From: Cupriavidus agavae
Lineage (GTDB): Bacteria; Pseudomonadota; Gammaproteobacteria; Burkholderiales; Burkholderiaceae
Direction of reading: 5' to 3'
Assembly: GCF_004217045.1 (NCBI RefSeq)
Contig: NZ_SGXM01000006.1
Span: forward strand, 62,001 to 126,000
Length of the DNA stretch: 64,000 bases
Positions 6,836-15,602 of this stretch are shown here, in pieces. The stretch's first letter is position 1; every line of letters begins with the position of its first letter. The translations under genes and the position numbers were made by a program. Below the pieces are notes generated by a model. It was not told the origin of the DNA. It searched no databases and saw only the letters and a program-made list of their open reading frames with translations.

Positions 6836-7600
6836 TTATGGATGTTTGGATCCGCCCGCCTGCGGAGGTATCTGTACGACGCGTCCATGCTGCCAGGCGT
6901 CGGCGCCTGGGTCGACCAGCGGCGCCGGGATAGGTTCGCGCTCCTCGCGCTTTTGTCGAGAGTCGATTCCTAGTCTGTGATCGCGGGCCGTAACCATTCC
7001 GGGGGCGGCCTGACCATCGGCTACGAATCCCATCATCAGTTGTGGCATGCCCAAGGGCAGCGTTTTCTGTTGATCCGTATGCCAGGTGTGCCACGTCTTC
7101 CCATATGTGCCGATGATTTTCTTCATCAGTTCGTGTTCCGCCACATCGGGAATGCCGGGCGCCACGAGTTGGCCCGACTTGACTTCATGTACGTGGCTAT
7201 GCCACAGCGCTTTCTCCGACGCTTCCAAACCGGCGAACAGCTTGGCGCTGATGATGTACTCCACGCCCATGAGCTTCCCATCGCGGGCGTTGCTGTCGTA
7301 AATGACGCATTGGGTGACATCCTCATTCAGGACGCTGCAGAAGTGATGGGCTTCCATCTGGTGATCCATCTGACCGTTGTAGAAGTGAAAGCCATCAAGG
7401 TAAGTATTCAAAGCTTCTATCGGCGGGGTAGTCTGTAGTGCCGACGCGCCGGCCTCCAGCACTCGTGTCTTAGCCGCGGTCGGGGACCCTGGCGCGGTAA
7501 CAGGTGAAGCAGCTTGGCGATCGCCGCACGCAGACAGCAGGAGAGCCGAGCCGAGCATCGCGATGGCTCGCCCGCGGTGTGCAGTTAGCATAAATTTCAT
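6836..7600 (-). CDS. OBAP (DUF1264) family lipoprotein
   Basis: The 254-residue precursor has a lipoprotein signal with lipobox LLSAC (Cys25), so it is likely anchored in the outer or inner membrane facing the periplasm. The mature part has the strongly conserved core of DUF1264, the oil-body-associated-protein family: LDGFHFYNGQMDHQMEAHHF, VIYDSN, LMGVEYIISAKLF, LWHSHVHEVKSGQLVAPGIP, and TYGKTWHTWHTDQQKTLPLG. The many His residues in E-A-H-H and W-H-S-H suggest a metal site. The bacterial role is unknown. The gene is alone, with a terminator about 300 bases downstream at 6511-6540. The start with CGAAAGGCAGGAGAGACG upstream is well supported. Confidence 0.88.
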   Translation of the reverse strand: MKFMLTAHRGRAIAMLGSALLLSACGDRQAASPVTAPGSPTAAKTRVLEAGASALQTTPPIEALNTYLDGFHFYNGQMDHQMEAHHFCSVLNEDVTQCVIYDSNARDGKLMGVEYIISAKLFAGLEASEKALWHSHVHEVKSGQLVAPGIPDVAEHELMKKIIGTYGKTWHTWHTDQQKTLPLGMPQLMMGFVADGQAAPGMVTARDHRLGIDSRQKREEREPIPAPLVDPGADAWQHGRVVQIPPQAGGSKHP

Positions 7601-7704
7601 TCGTCTCTCCTGCCTTTCGAAGGATTTGCGAGCAGCTTGCCGGCCCGCCGAACGCTCCCCTGCCTAGAAGCCGGGTAGGTTTGAGCAACGGACTTTGGTC
7701 CTGT

Positions 7705-8676
7705 TCACCCCACGACAAGATGCAGCCCAGTGCCCGCTTGGGCACTGACGGCATTCACAACTGCGAGCGCATGGCTATGGTGGACCATGTGGCCGGCGCC
7801 GGGCTCGACTGTCAAGGTGCTGTGCGGGATATCGTGATGAAGACGCTCGCTATGGCGGCTCACGTCAACAATCGTGTCGTCGCGCCCCGCAATGATTGCG
7901 ACCGGCATCGTCAACTGGTGATAGCTCTTGCGCAGCTTGCTTACGGCTGGGATCATGGACGTTGCCTCTTCGCTGGCGGCCCGAAGCTGGATCGGGCGAA
8001 GCATCATCTCTCGGGGGACGATATCAAGGAAGTCTGGAGGAACCGGCGCGGGGGCGAACATCGTTCGCACGCCTCGGGCTAGTCCTAGCCGCCATGCCAG
8101 CGGCAATAGGGTGTAGCGTAAGACATCGCCAACCAGAGGAAGAGCACCGGGAATGTTGAACAGAACGTCGGGCCGGGCGGTCGGATAGTAGTAGCCAGAC
8201 ACTAGAACCAGCCCAGATACCTCTTCGGGTTCAGCCAACCCCATCGCAATGGCCGTCAAGGTACCCCACGAATGTCCGACAATGATTGGACGCTCCACGC
8301 CAAGCTGTCTCAGGGCTTGCCATAGCAGTGTCGCTTGGGCTTGTGGAGTCCATATGCGGCGACGCGGACGCTCGGTATAGCCAAAACCTGGGCGGTCAAA
8401 GGCAATTACGCGGTGACGGCGTGCAAGCGAGTCGACTAAGCCACTAGCAGTGAAGTCTTCCAGTTGCACGCCATTGCCGTGCAACAGCACTACCGCCGGG
8501 ACTTCGCCGCGGTCCGTATAGTGCAATCGCACGCCATCGATGTGTAGCATATGCCCAGAGGGCGGGGACTGCCGCTCGGCGTTAGCCGCACGATGTCGAA
8601 CCCACAAGGCAGTGGCGGCGCAGGCGACAAGGATGGCGCCGAGCGGGATGGCAATCGAAGCTTTCGAATCGGACAT
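7705..8676 (-). CDS. alpha/beta hydrolase, membrane-anchored
   Basis: The 323-residue protein opens with a hydrophobic segment (residues 8-25), probably a signal anchor, so the enzyme should face the periplasm. Oxyanion-loop HGNG is at 66-69, the nucleophile elbow GHSWG at 134-138 (Ser136), the acid in AGRDD near 265 and the His in GAGHM near 297. This is the full triad of the alpha/beta hydrolase fold. The cap region resembles epoxide hydrolase and haloperoxidase relatives, so the substrate cannot be named. The gene is transcribed toward the OBAP lipoprotein with a 104-base gap and may share its transcript. Confidence 0.88.
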   Translation of the reverse strand: MSDSKASIAIPLGAILVACAATALWVRHRAANAERQSPPSGHMLHIDGVRLHYTDRGEVPAVVLLHGNGVQLEDFTASGLVDSLARRHRVIAFDRPGFGYTERPRRRIWTPQAQATLLWQALRQLGVERPIIVGHSWGTLTAIAMGLAEPEEVSGLVLVSGYYYPTARPDVLFNIPGALPLVGDVLRYTLLPLAWRLGLARGVRTMFAPAPVPPDFLDIVPREMMLRPIQLRAASEEATSMIPAVSKLRKSYHQLTMPVAIIAGRDDTIVDVSRHSERLHHDIPHSTLTVEPGAGHMVHHSHALAVVNAVSAQAGTGLHLVVG

Positions 8677-8729
8677 GAGGGCGTCGTTTGATGTTGGAAC
8701 CGTGACTTATGCACTGCGTCTTCGCGAAA

Positions 8730-8750
8730 CCGCCCGGCGGGGCCGGGCGG
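8730..8750 (-). terminator. terminator-like hairpin after the broken catalase gene
   Basis: CCGCCCGG (8730-8737) and CCGGGCGG (8743-8750) form a perfect 8-base stem with a 5-base loop, 28 bases past the old stop codon of the catalase. The T-run that follows on the minus strand is only three bases, so termination may be weak. Confidence 0.5.
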
Positions 8751-8777
8751 CTTAACGACGACAGGAGGGATGCTCGC

Positions 8778-9678
8778 TTATCTGCCCTTCACAGGTGCGC
8801 CAACGCCATCGGGATCGTCTTCCAACTTGCCCAAATCGACACCGGTCACGGGATCACTTTCGACATCCGACTGTCCGCGCAATGCGAAGGCATCCACTGC
8901 TTCTTCTTGCTCCGCAGGGAGTGTCACGGTAGCGGTGCCGTCGCCCCCGTCGACGGCGGGAGGCGGATCCTCGACGAAGGCAAATGTGGAATCTGCATTC
9001 TAGGGGCCGCGCAGACTTTCTTCACCCTGGGACATCTTGAAATACACGCTCGCAAACTTCGGATCCACCGGCGCTTTGCCCGGTGGGAAGTTCGGCGTAA
9101 TGGAGTACAACGCTTTCTCGAAGGATTTTTGGTGGGAAACTTCCCGGGTCATCAGGAACCCCAACGCTTCCTGGACGCCCGGGTCATCGGTCACGTTCAT
9201 CAGCCGCTCGTAGATGATCTTGGCCCGCGCTTCGGCCGCGATATTTGAACGCAGATCGGCCGTGGGCTCGCCAATCGTATCGATATAGGCCGCAGTCCAT
9301 GGAACGCCGGCGGAGTTGATCAACGCGGGACCGCCGCCGTAGAGAATCTGCGTCACATGACTGTCGTTGCCGGCGCCCTGCAGGGCGCGATAAAGTTCCG
9401 CCTCAGCTTGCACGCCCTCGGCCAAGTCGCCCTTGGCTCCCCGATTTAGCATGGCAATCAAAGAGCCGATCACCTCCAAGTGGCTTAGCTCTTCTGTAGC
9501 AATGTCGAACAGCATGTCCTTGCGGCCCGGATCCCTCCTCGGACAATGCCTGCGTGAAGTTGGCATCGTCGTCCTTCTCGTCGCTGAACTGCTTGAACAA
9601 TTTCTTCACCGCGCGGTGATCGTCCAGCAAGAGGGATAGGGCCGCCTTTTGCTGTGTAGGTATTTTCGATTTGTCCAT
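8778..9678 (-). pseudogene. hemerythrin-like / manganese catalase chimera, broken
   Basis: The N-terminus from 9678 (DKSKIPTQQKAALSLLLDDH, then RAVKKLFKQFSDEKDDDA) looks like a hemerythrin-type domain. It joins at NFTQAL to a manganese catalase lacking about its first 40 residues, including the first metal-binding Glu. A frameshift near 9530 then leads to the catalase body: KDMLFDIATEELSHLEVIG (the E and H ligands), NIAAEARAKIIYERL, and EVSHQKSF. At 9000 an amber codon replaces the Trp of the conserved G-P-W-N. The frame continues to an original stop at 8778 with ADSTFAFVEDPPPAVDGG and an acidic tail. The fusion, the frameshift and the nonsense codon all point to an inactive gene. Its neighbours (OBAP lipoprotein, SDR, zinc dehydrogenase) form the type of set induced by stress. 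Confidence 0.75.
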
Positions 9679-10048
9679 GGTCTACGCCGGTGGGGTTTAG
9701 TGGTTTGGCGCGGGCGGACAGCGTTGCTCGCACGAACCACACTAGGTCCAGAAAGCCAATATGACTGTAGGTGTGCCTCCGACTGAGCGATGGATTTCGC
9801 CCGATCCCGAGGTGCGGTGCGTTCGTCGCCTCACTTCTTTGAACTGAACGCCTAAGAGCGACGGCGGCAATACGTTTGGCATTCAACGATGGTTGAGCTT
9901 CTTGGATACGAGGCTCGATGTGTTAAGGATGTATAGCCTAACCGTTTCATCATTACGGCTCACCAGCATTGACGCTTATCCACGTCGGATGCTTTCCATC
10001 ATCTTCGTTCGTGTCTGCCGTCCTCTGAAGTCGCGACCCATCGACTCC
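9679..10048. other. intergenic, nothing recognised
   Basis: No gene, repeat or RNA seen. It should hold the promoter of the broken catalase gene. Confidence 0.4.
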
Positions 10049-10903
10049 TCAACTGGTCCCTCGTGAAGGATCCTCCGAGAGGGGCTGAGCCATGTGTCGG
10101 TGTTGCTCGGCCAAAGCATCCGTAGGCGTAAAGTGGGCAATTGCCGCACGCAGTTTGTTCTGCCATCCGGTTACGACGTCGCCTTCCCCCTTCATCATCG
10201 CCTCAAAGCCTTGCTTCGCCACGTCTGCTGGATCATCCTTGTTCCCCTGCGCGACACGGGTATCCAACATGTCGGCACGTTCGAAGAATTCTGTCTCGGT
10301 CGCGCCAGGCATGAGGCATGTCACCGACACGCCCGAGTCGCGCAATTCGTGGCGCAACGCGAACGAAAAGGAGTCGAGGAAAGACTTCGAGGCGTTGTAG
10401 ACCGCTTGATAAGTACCGGGCATCAACCCCGCAATGGACCCCGTTATCAAGATCCTTCCCTGGCCACGCGCGCGCATCGACCGTCCGACGTGGTGCAGCA
10501 GGTACACGGTTCCCGTCACGTTTGTCTCGATCACGCGCGCGATCTCACTAAACTCTTGATCCACGAAGGCGCGCCCCAGGCCGCGCCCTGCGTTCGCGCA
10601 GAGCACGTCAACAGGCCGCCCTCGGAGCGCTGCAAGTAGGCTGTCCACGCCCTCTCGGGTTGAAAGGTCGGCTTGTAACGCTTCTACGGTCACGCCTCCG
10701 CTTCCCAGCGATGTCGCGGCAGCATTGATCTCAGCTTCATCGGCGACGATGAGCACGTCCATGCCTGCGGCTGCACAACATTCCGCGAGGTGATAGCCAA
10801 TTCCTGTCGATGCACCTGTTACCACCGCAAATGGAATAAGCGTCGTCGTGGGGGGCTTGGGTCCCTCAGAGGGACTGGACGAGGGTGGTATGGCTTCGGA
10901 CAT
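10049..10903 (-). CDS. short-chain dehydrogenase/reductase
   Basis: The 284-residue protein starts at MSEAIPPSSSPSEGPKPPTT; the upstream ATG at 10963 adds a Pro/Val-rich extension and was not preferred. The cofactor site TGASTGIG lies near residue 29, the structural CANAG near 106, and the catalytic Ser in TGSIAG, Tyr in YNASK and Lys in the same motif follow in the order of classical SDRs. An Asp/Glu shortly after the second strand (VADEAE) suggests NAD rather than NADP. The pattern of the C-terminal part (CLMPGATETEFFERADMLDT) resembles DltE-like SDRs. The substrate is unknown. Between the broken catalase and the dehydrogenase, it fits a stress or detoxification set. Confidence 0.9.
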   Translation of the reverse strand: MSEAIPPSSSPSEGPKPPTTTLIPFAVVTGASTGIGYHLAECCAAAGMDVLIVADEAEINAAATSLGSGGVTVEALQADLSTREGVDSLLAALRGRPVDVLCANAGRGLGRAFVDQEFSEIARVIETNVTGTVYLLHHVGRSMRARGQGRILITGSIAGLMPGTYQAVYNASKSFLDSFSFALRHELRDSGVSVTCLMPGATETEFFERADMLDTRVAQGNKDDPADVAKQGFEAMMKGEGDVVTGWQNKLRAAIAHFTPTDALAEQHRHMAQPLSEDPSRGTS

Positions 10904-11294
10904 GATGGCTCCAGCGAGAGGGGGAACGACGCGGACAGCGGCAAGCTGCAAACTCCGTTCCATTAGGCTTTCGTGACCGCCGCTACCGACGCTGCCTACT
11001 TGTCGCCGGAAAACCCTGTACCCGAAAGCGCAAAAAGGGCGCCGCCTTAGTCTCCAGAATTACATTACGGTCCCACCAGAACCAAATCCGTAGGGGCTGC
11101 CGGTCACCACCGTGGCCACGCGGCGAAGTGACGAACCTACCGGGTCGCGCGACAGCGGATAGCGACCATGAGCTCTGGCGGAGCGAAGGGTACGCATCCA
11201 TTGTCTGTGCATGCGAATGGGGCGGCTAAATCGCGTTTCTGAAAAGTCCCCGGCACGATCAATGCGGGTGGTCAACTCGACCATGGAGACCGAC

Positions 11295-12464
11295 ATGAAA
11301 GCGCTTTGCTGGCACGGAAAACAGGACATTCGCTGCGATACCGTTCCCGATCCAATAATTGAACATCCTCGAGATGCCATCATCAGGACTACGAGTTGTG
11401 CCATTTGTGGATCTGACCTGCATCTCTATGGTGGCTTTGTCCCCGGCATGGAGAAGGGCGACGTAATGGGCCACGAGTTCATGGGTGAAGTGGTGGAGGT
11501 GGGGGCCGAGAACAAGCGCCTGAGGGTTGGGGACCGCGTCGTCGTACCATTCACGATCATCTGTGGTGAGTGTGACCAATGCCGTCGCGGGAATTTCTCG
11601 GTATGCGAGCGCACCAATCGCAACAAGGCGACCGCAGACAAGATGTTCGGCCACACCACTGCGGGCTTGTTCGGCTATACCCATCTGACTGGTGGTTACG
11701 CGGGCGGGCAGGCTGAATACGTGCGAGTCCCTTACGCCGACGTGGCGCCGGTCAAGATCCCGGAGGGCGTGAGTGACGAATCGGTCCTGTTCCTGGGCGA
11801 CATCCTGCCCACCGGTTGGCAAGCCGCCGCCGCATGCGACATCCAGCCTGAGGACGTGGTCGCAATATGGGGAGCGGGTCCGGTGGGCCAGTTCGCAATC
11901 CTGAGCGCGAAGCTGATGGGCGCCCAGCGCGTTATCGCGATTGACCGAGTGGCCGAGCGGCTAGCCATGGCGGAATCGTTGGGAGCGATCCCATTGAACT
12001 TTGAGAACGTGAACATCGTCGAGGCACTAAACGAGCAGACCAACGGCAAGGGCCCTGACAAGTGCATCGACGCCGTGGGACTGGAGGCGCACGCCACGGC
12101 GTCGCTCGACTCTGTCTACGATCGCATCAAGCAGGCCGTCATGCTGGAATCCGACCGCCCGCATGTGTTGCGAGAAATGATCTACGTCTGCCGGCCGGCC
12201 GGAATTATCTCCGTTCCCGGCGTCTACGGCGGACTGGTTGACAAGATCCCCATGGGGGCGCTGATGAATAAAGGACTGACAGTTCGTACCGGCCAGACCC
12301 ACGTGAACCGGTGGACCGACGATCTGCTGCAACGCATCCTGTCCGGCGAGATTGACCCCACGTTTGTGATCACGCATCGAATTGGCATTGAAGAGGGACC
12401 GGAGATGTACAAGACGTTCCGGGATAAGGCGGATGGCTGCGTGAAGGCAGTGATCAAATTTTGA
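11295..12464 (+). CDS. zinc-dependent alcohol dehydrogenase, formaldehyde-dehydrogenase-like
   Basis: The 389-residue medium-chain dehydrogenase has the catalytic zinc ligands C38 (in CGSDLH), H60 and E61 (GHEFMGEVVEVG). The four structural zinc cysteines are at C90, C93, C96 and C104, and a Rossmann GAGPVG follows near residue 195. The long insert after the structural zinc and the CIDAVGLEAH motif are typical of glutathione-independent formaldehyde dehydrogenase relatives. The start at 11295 was chosen because MKALCWHGKQDIRCD is the family's usual N-terminus; an ATG 12 bases upstream is also possible. It likely oxidises an aldehyde or alcohol with NAD. A small hydrophilic gene follows at 12513. 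Confidence 0.93.
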   Translation: MKALCWHGKQDIRCDTVPDPIIEHPRDAIIRTTSCAICGSDLHLYGGFVPGMEKGDVMGHEFMGEVVEVGAENKRLRVGDRVVVPFTIICGECDQCRRGNFSVCERTNRNKATADKMFGHTTAGLFGYTHLTGGYAGGQAEYVRVPYADVAPVKIPEGVSDESVLFLGDILPTGWQAAAACDIQPEDVVAIWGAGPVGQFAILSAKLMGAQRVIAIDRVAERLAMAESLGAIPLNFENVNIVEALNEQTNGKGPDKCIDAVGLEAHATASLDSVYDRIKQAVMLESDRPHVLREMIYVCRPAGIISVPGVYGGLVDKIPMGALMNKGLTVRTGQTHVNRWTDDLLQRILSGEIDPTFVITHRIGIEEGPEMYKTFRDKADGCVKAVIKF

Positions 12465-12512
12465 CAGTGAGTGGCTTTCTAACGCCAGAAAGCGCGTGAC
12501 GACGGAGCCGAC

Positions 12513-12734
12513 ATGAAACACGAAGAGACCAGCAGTAGAAATCCAGCAAGAAAACCTACGAACTCGGAGCGACAAGACCCCGTACCCGAGGTCGACGCAA
12601 TTCCCCCGAGCGGATCCAATGACGGGGAGAAGGAAATAGGGCAGACGCCGAACGAGATAATGAATGAGCAAGTGTCGCCGCACGACGAGCAGGGTAATCG
12701 AGAGCAATCCGACAAGCCAAATATCAGCGGCTAA
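12513..12734 (+). CDS. small hydrophilic, probably disordered protein
   Basis: The 73-residue protein is almost all polar and charged (KHEETSSRNPARKPTNSERQ, ending EQSDKPNISG) with no hydrophobic core, which predicts disorder. GGAGCC before the ATG could serve as a ribosome site, and the gene starts 48 bases after the dehydrogenase stop, so co-transcription is likely. Short disordered proteins of this sort occur next to stress genes in Burkholderiales and Cupriavidus-like genomes; that comparison is from memory. Confidence 0.5.
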   Translation: MKHEETSSRNPARKPTNSERQDPVPEVDAIPPSGSNDGEKEIGQTPNEIMNEQVSPHDEQGNREQSDKPNISG

Positions 12735-13093
12735 CACTTAAGGTGCTGCGGTGGACATCGGAAGGGGAGATAAGTCTGTGCTCGCCGCACGTGGAAGTCC
12801 GCGCAAACTTCCCGCGAGAGACGCTTCGCGAACCTCGCCCGGATAGCGGGCACAGAACCATGCGTGCGGAGCGCAAATCGCGTTGAAACTCACGAACCGA
12901 TCAAGGGACGGCTTGACTGAGCCTCTTAACTACTTTCCACGGAGGCGCGAGTTCGCAAGCGCGATGCGCCTCAGTGCCGGCACAGCGGATTCTCCGGCTT
13001 ACCTCGCCACACACTCGCGCGGCACGCCGAATAGCTAATCTTGATTATGAAAGCACTCTTAAATCCCCCTTCGGGAATCACCGGCGATGTCCG
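12735..13093. other. intergenic, nothing recognised
   Basis: No gene or clear signal seen between the small hydrophilic gene and the convergent nucleotidase gene. Confidence 0.4.
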
Positions 13094-14068
13094 CTATGCG
13101 CTCTCGATATGGTTAGCGCGCCCCGTTGGCTGCGTCGGAAGGGTTTTCCCGCCAACGTCTGTGGACAGCAGTTGTCCACCCTTGTACGGGACCAAACCGG
13201 CGGGCACCAATCCGGCCGCGCGTTCGACATGCGATTCTTGGTCATCGAAGAACATATGGGCGCCGAATGCTTGTAGCACCAGATCTTTAGGAAGTCCGCC
13301 CAGAAAAAATGCCTCGTCGATAGATACATTCCAAGCGCGCAAAGTGTGGATGACGCGTGTGTGCGCGGGGCTGTTACGCGCCGTGACAATTGCTATCCTG
13401 ACGGGGGAGCGTCCCGCTGGGAAATGGTCTTGAATTTCGGCCAAGCGGAGCAACAGCTTCGCGAATGGTCCCTCCGCCATCGCTTGGTGACGATTTCGGC
13501 GCTCGTGTTCAACGAAGGCGTCAAGGCCCTCAGTCTTGAAAATGTGCTCGGACTCCGGCGAGAACAGGACCGCGTCGCCATCGAACGCGATGCGAATTTG
13601 TTTCCCAGGAGGCTCGTAGATGGCTGGCGCGTCGTACAACTGAGCAGCGGCGACGCCGCCATCCACTGCGGCCTGGACGTCGTCTGCATCGCGAGACAGG
13701 AACAAGTCCACCTTAAAAGCCTGCAAATAGGGGGCGATGGGCGTCCCGCCGGTGAAAGCCGCTCGTGTGATGTCGAGTTGATGGGCTTCGATCGCATTGA
13801 ACGCTCGTAGACCCGTGTCGGGTGAGTTCCGAGAGATGACGACCACTTCCACTAGTCGCCGCCCGGGAATGGATCTGTTAAGTTCCAGCAGAGCTCGGAC
13901 AAGCGGAAACGCAGTGCCGGGGAGCAGTGGCTCGTCCTCATGCCTCCGTTGGTAATCAGAGTACGCCTGGACGCCCTCGTCATTGAAGAGGCGGTTCTCC
14001 AGTTCAAGATTAAATAGTGCGCGGGATGAAATCCCAATGACTAGCTTGTCGGTAAGGTCGTAGGCCAT
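13094..14068 (-). CDS. 5'-nucleotidase, NT5C1-like family
   Basis: The 324-residue protein has the conserved opening LVIGISSRALFNLELENRLF, followed by YSDYQRRHEDEPLLPGTAFP and VRALLELN. The middle and C-terminal parts carry HAD-like motifs: VVVISRNSPDTGLRAFNAI, AFDGDAVLFSPESE and FFLGGLPKDLVLQAFGAHMF followed by FDD. This is the pattern of the bacterial members of the cytosolic 5'-nucleotidase family (PF06189), which remove phosphate from nucleoside monophosphates. The gene stands alone. Catalytic Asp residues in AFDGDAVLF are present, so it should be active. Confidence 0.88.
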   Translation of the reverse strand: MAYDLTDKLVIGISSRALFNLELENRLFNDEGVQAYSDYQRRHEDEPLLPGTAFPLVRALLELNRSIPGRRLVEVVVISRNSPDTGLRAFNAIEAHQLDITRAAFTGGTPIAPYLQAFKVDLFLSRDADDVQAAVDGGVAAAQLYDAPAIYEPPGKQIRIAFDGDAVLFSPESEHIFKTEGLDAFVEHERRNRHQAMAEGPFAKLLLRLAEIQDHFPAGRSPVRIAIVTARNSPAHTRVIHTLRAWNVSIDEAFFLGGLPKDLVLQAFGAHMFFDDQESHVERAAGLVPAGLVPYKGGQLLSTDVGGKTLPTQPTGRANHIESA

Positions 14069-14557
14069 GAGTCAGTATAAGGGACGGCGCCCCAAATGAC
14101 CTCGCTGCCCTGGGCTCGGAACAGTGACACTCAGGCTGTCATGACTGGACAGTTGTTCGGACACAAAGTCGTGCCGGTTGGTGCTGTGCGAGAGGATCCT
14201 CTACCTACTATCGGAGAGGGTGCAGCATATCCGGAGTGAATGCACGACCTCGCATCGGCACAATTGACCGGCGACGTGCAAACGCGTTCAGGTTGCCGAA
14301 GCGCGAGCGGGGCTTTGCCGCTCTGTTTGGCCATTAGTGCTAGAGGAAGGCGCCGTCCGTCTAACGTATCCATCGCTACTCAATGATTCTTAGATCGGAA
14401 CGCTAGTATCGCGTTATGGAATCAACCAGGCAACGTAGAGCAACTGCCGTTTGTTGATTGGCGAGCCGCATAATTAGGCGATCGAGGGCGAACAATCACG
14501 CAAAATATGCAATTAATCGCCAAGAAAGACATTTCGCTATCCGGCCGGTGGAACCGG
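14069..14557. other. intergenic, nothing recognised
   Basis: Nearly 490 bases with lower GC in its second half. No gene, repeat or RNA recognised. Confidence 0.4.
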
Positions 14558-14785
14558 CTAAAGAGCGAGCAAGGTCAGCACTCCTGGACTGGGCTGCTTG
14601 CGACACAGTAAATCGAAATATCTAGGCGGCCCTATCTTTCGCGCCGAATCGATAAACGCCTGGATGTCGGTGGCAGACTTCGGTCCAGGTGGCAAACAGA
14701 TCGCCCTGCTTACCTCGGCATTGGGCAAACCGGGGTAAGTGCCGAATGTTAGGTTGGCGCAGAAAAATTCCGAGAAGACTTTCAA
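14558..14785 (-). CDS. possible hypothetical protein
   Basis: The 75-residue frame (KVFSEFFCANLTFGTYPGLP, then a helical stretch DIQAFIDSARKIGPPRYFDL) has a natural composition and would be soluble. It overlaps the upstream part of the opposing frame at 14739 and has no clear ribosome site. The family is not recognised, and it may be the end of a longer, broken gene. Confidence 0.25.
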   Translation of the reverse strand: MKVFSEFFCANLTFGTYPGLPNAEVSRAICLPPGPKSATDIQAFIDSARKIGPPRYFDLLCRKQPSPGVLTLLAL

Positions 14786-14846
14786 ATGCGCAACGTCGCC
14801 TCTTTTTGGTCGCCATCACCGTAGCTATGGGTGTGCAGGCAGCGAA

Positions 14847-15194
14847 ATGTCGAAGCCAGGGCGAGATCCATCTGACTACACGGATATCACTGCGGGATCG
14901 AACGGATCGGTATCCATCGTCGGTAAGTCAGCCAACGTTAAGCAGCTCGAGCAGCAGTTCCTCGCCAGCAGGCGGAATGAGAGCCGACAGTATCAGGCAC
15001 AGCTCGCCCAGCAACAACAGCCGGGACTGCGCCACGGCGATGGATCTACGCAGCCAGTGTCAGGCAATGGACAGCAAACTCGCTCGATAGAGGGAACCAT
15101 GCGCCGAATCAACGGCTGGCAACAGATGGACGAGCTCAAGCGGAGTTACCGCGTGCTCCCGGACCAGCAGTTTCAACTGGGTTGTCATCGCTAA
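14847..15194 (+). CDS. glutamine-rich hypothetical protein
   Basis: From the ATG at 14847 the 115-residue product reads SKPGRDPSDYTDITAGSNGS, then VSIVGKSANVKQLEQQFLAS and a glutamine-rich helical stretch (QYQAQLAQQQQPG), ending in a basic and polar tail. An earlier in-frame ATG at 14739 gives a poor N-terminus. No signal peptide or membrane segment is visible. Q-rich tails with flanking helices occur in secretion substrates, but nothing here proves that. The family is not recognised. Confidence 0.4.
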   Translation: MSKPGRDPSDYTDITAGSNGSVSIVGKSANVKQLEQQFLASRRNESRQYQAQLAQQQQPGLRHGDGSTQPVSGNGQQTRSIEGTMRRINGWQQMDELKRSYRVLPDQQFQLGCHR

Positions 15195-15302
15195 ATACAC
15201 GTTTTGGGCTTCGTGTTCGCTCAGGCCGGTGGCATGTATTCTGCTCGCCTTGGGCAAACGGCGGAGCAACTGCCGCTGCAACTTGGATGGTAGGAGCAAA
15301 TC

Positions 15303-15476
15303 ATGGTCATCGGCAAAATGCTTCGTCTGGTATTACCGGTAGCTATGTACATCGCGGCGGCGGCACTTGGTGTCGGCTTCGCCGCCTATCAAAATCGGAG
15401 CAAGCGGATGAGGCCTACGCTGCCGCGCGAAGGTGAGGTTATGAAGGCCAGCCATTCTATGGTTTCGGAAAACTGA
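15303..15476 (+). CDS. small membrane protein, 57 residues
   Basis: This short frame starts VIGKMLRLVLPVAMYIAAAA and continues LGVGFAAYQNRSKRMRP, giving one membrane helix with a basic flank after it and a polar tail that ends in MVSEN. GTAGGAGCAAATC just before the ATG is a good ribosome site. By the positive-inside rule the tail should be cytoplasmic, though the N-terminus is also basic. It sits between a Q-rich gene and the TnpB element. The function is unknown. Confidence 0.5.
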   Translation: MVIGKMLRLVLPVAMYIAAAALGVGFAAYQNRSKRMRPTLPREGEVMKASHSMVSEN

Positions 15477-15602
15477 CCCATGGAATGCCCAAGCGGCTTA
15501 CGCCGACTCCCTTACACTGCTCAACTTGCCTATCGGTCGCGCTCAGCAACGCGTGAGTGCTAGTGGTTTGGGCGCAAAAGTCGTCGAGTGTACAATCGTC
15601 CG

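Noticed and set aside
8709-9248. A 179-codon plus-strand frame opposite the catalase
   Set aside because: Shadow of the catalase gene, as the catalase motifs on the minus strand show.
9403-9678. A separate small hemerythrin gene of 91 codons
   Set aside because: After about 50 codons it runs out of frame into catalase DNA, so it is the front of the chimera and not a complete gene.
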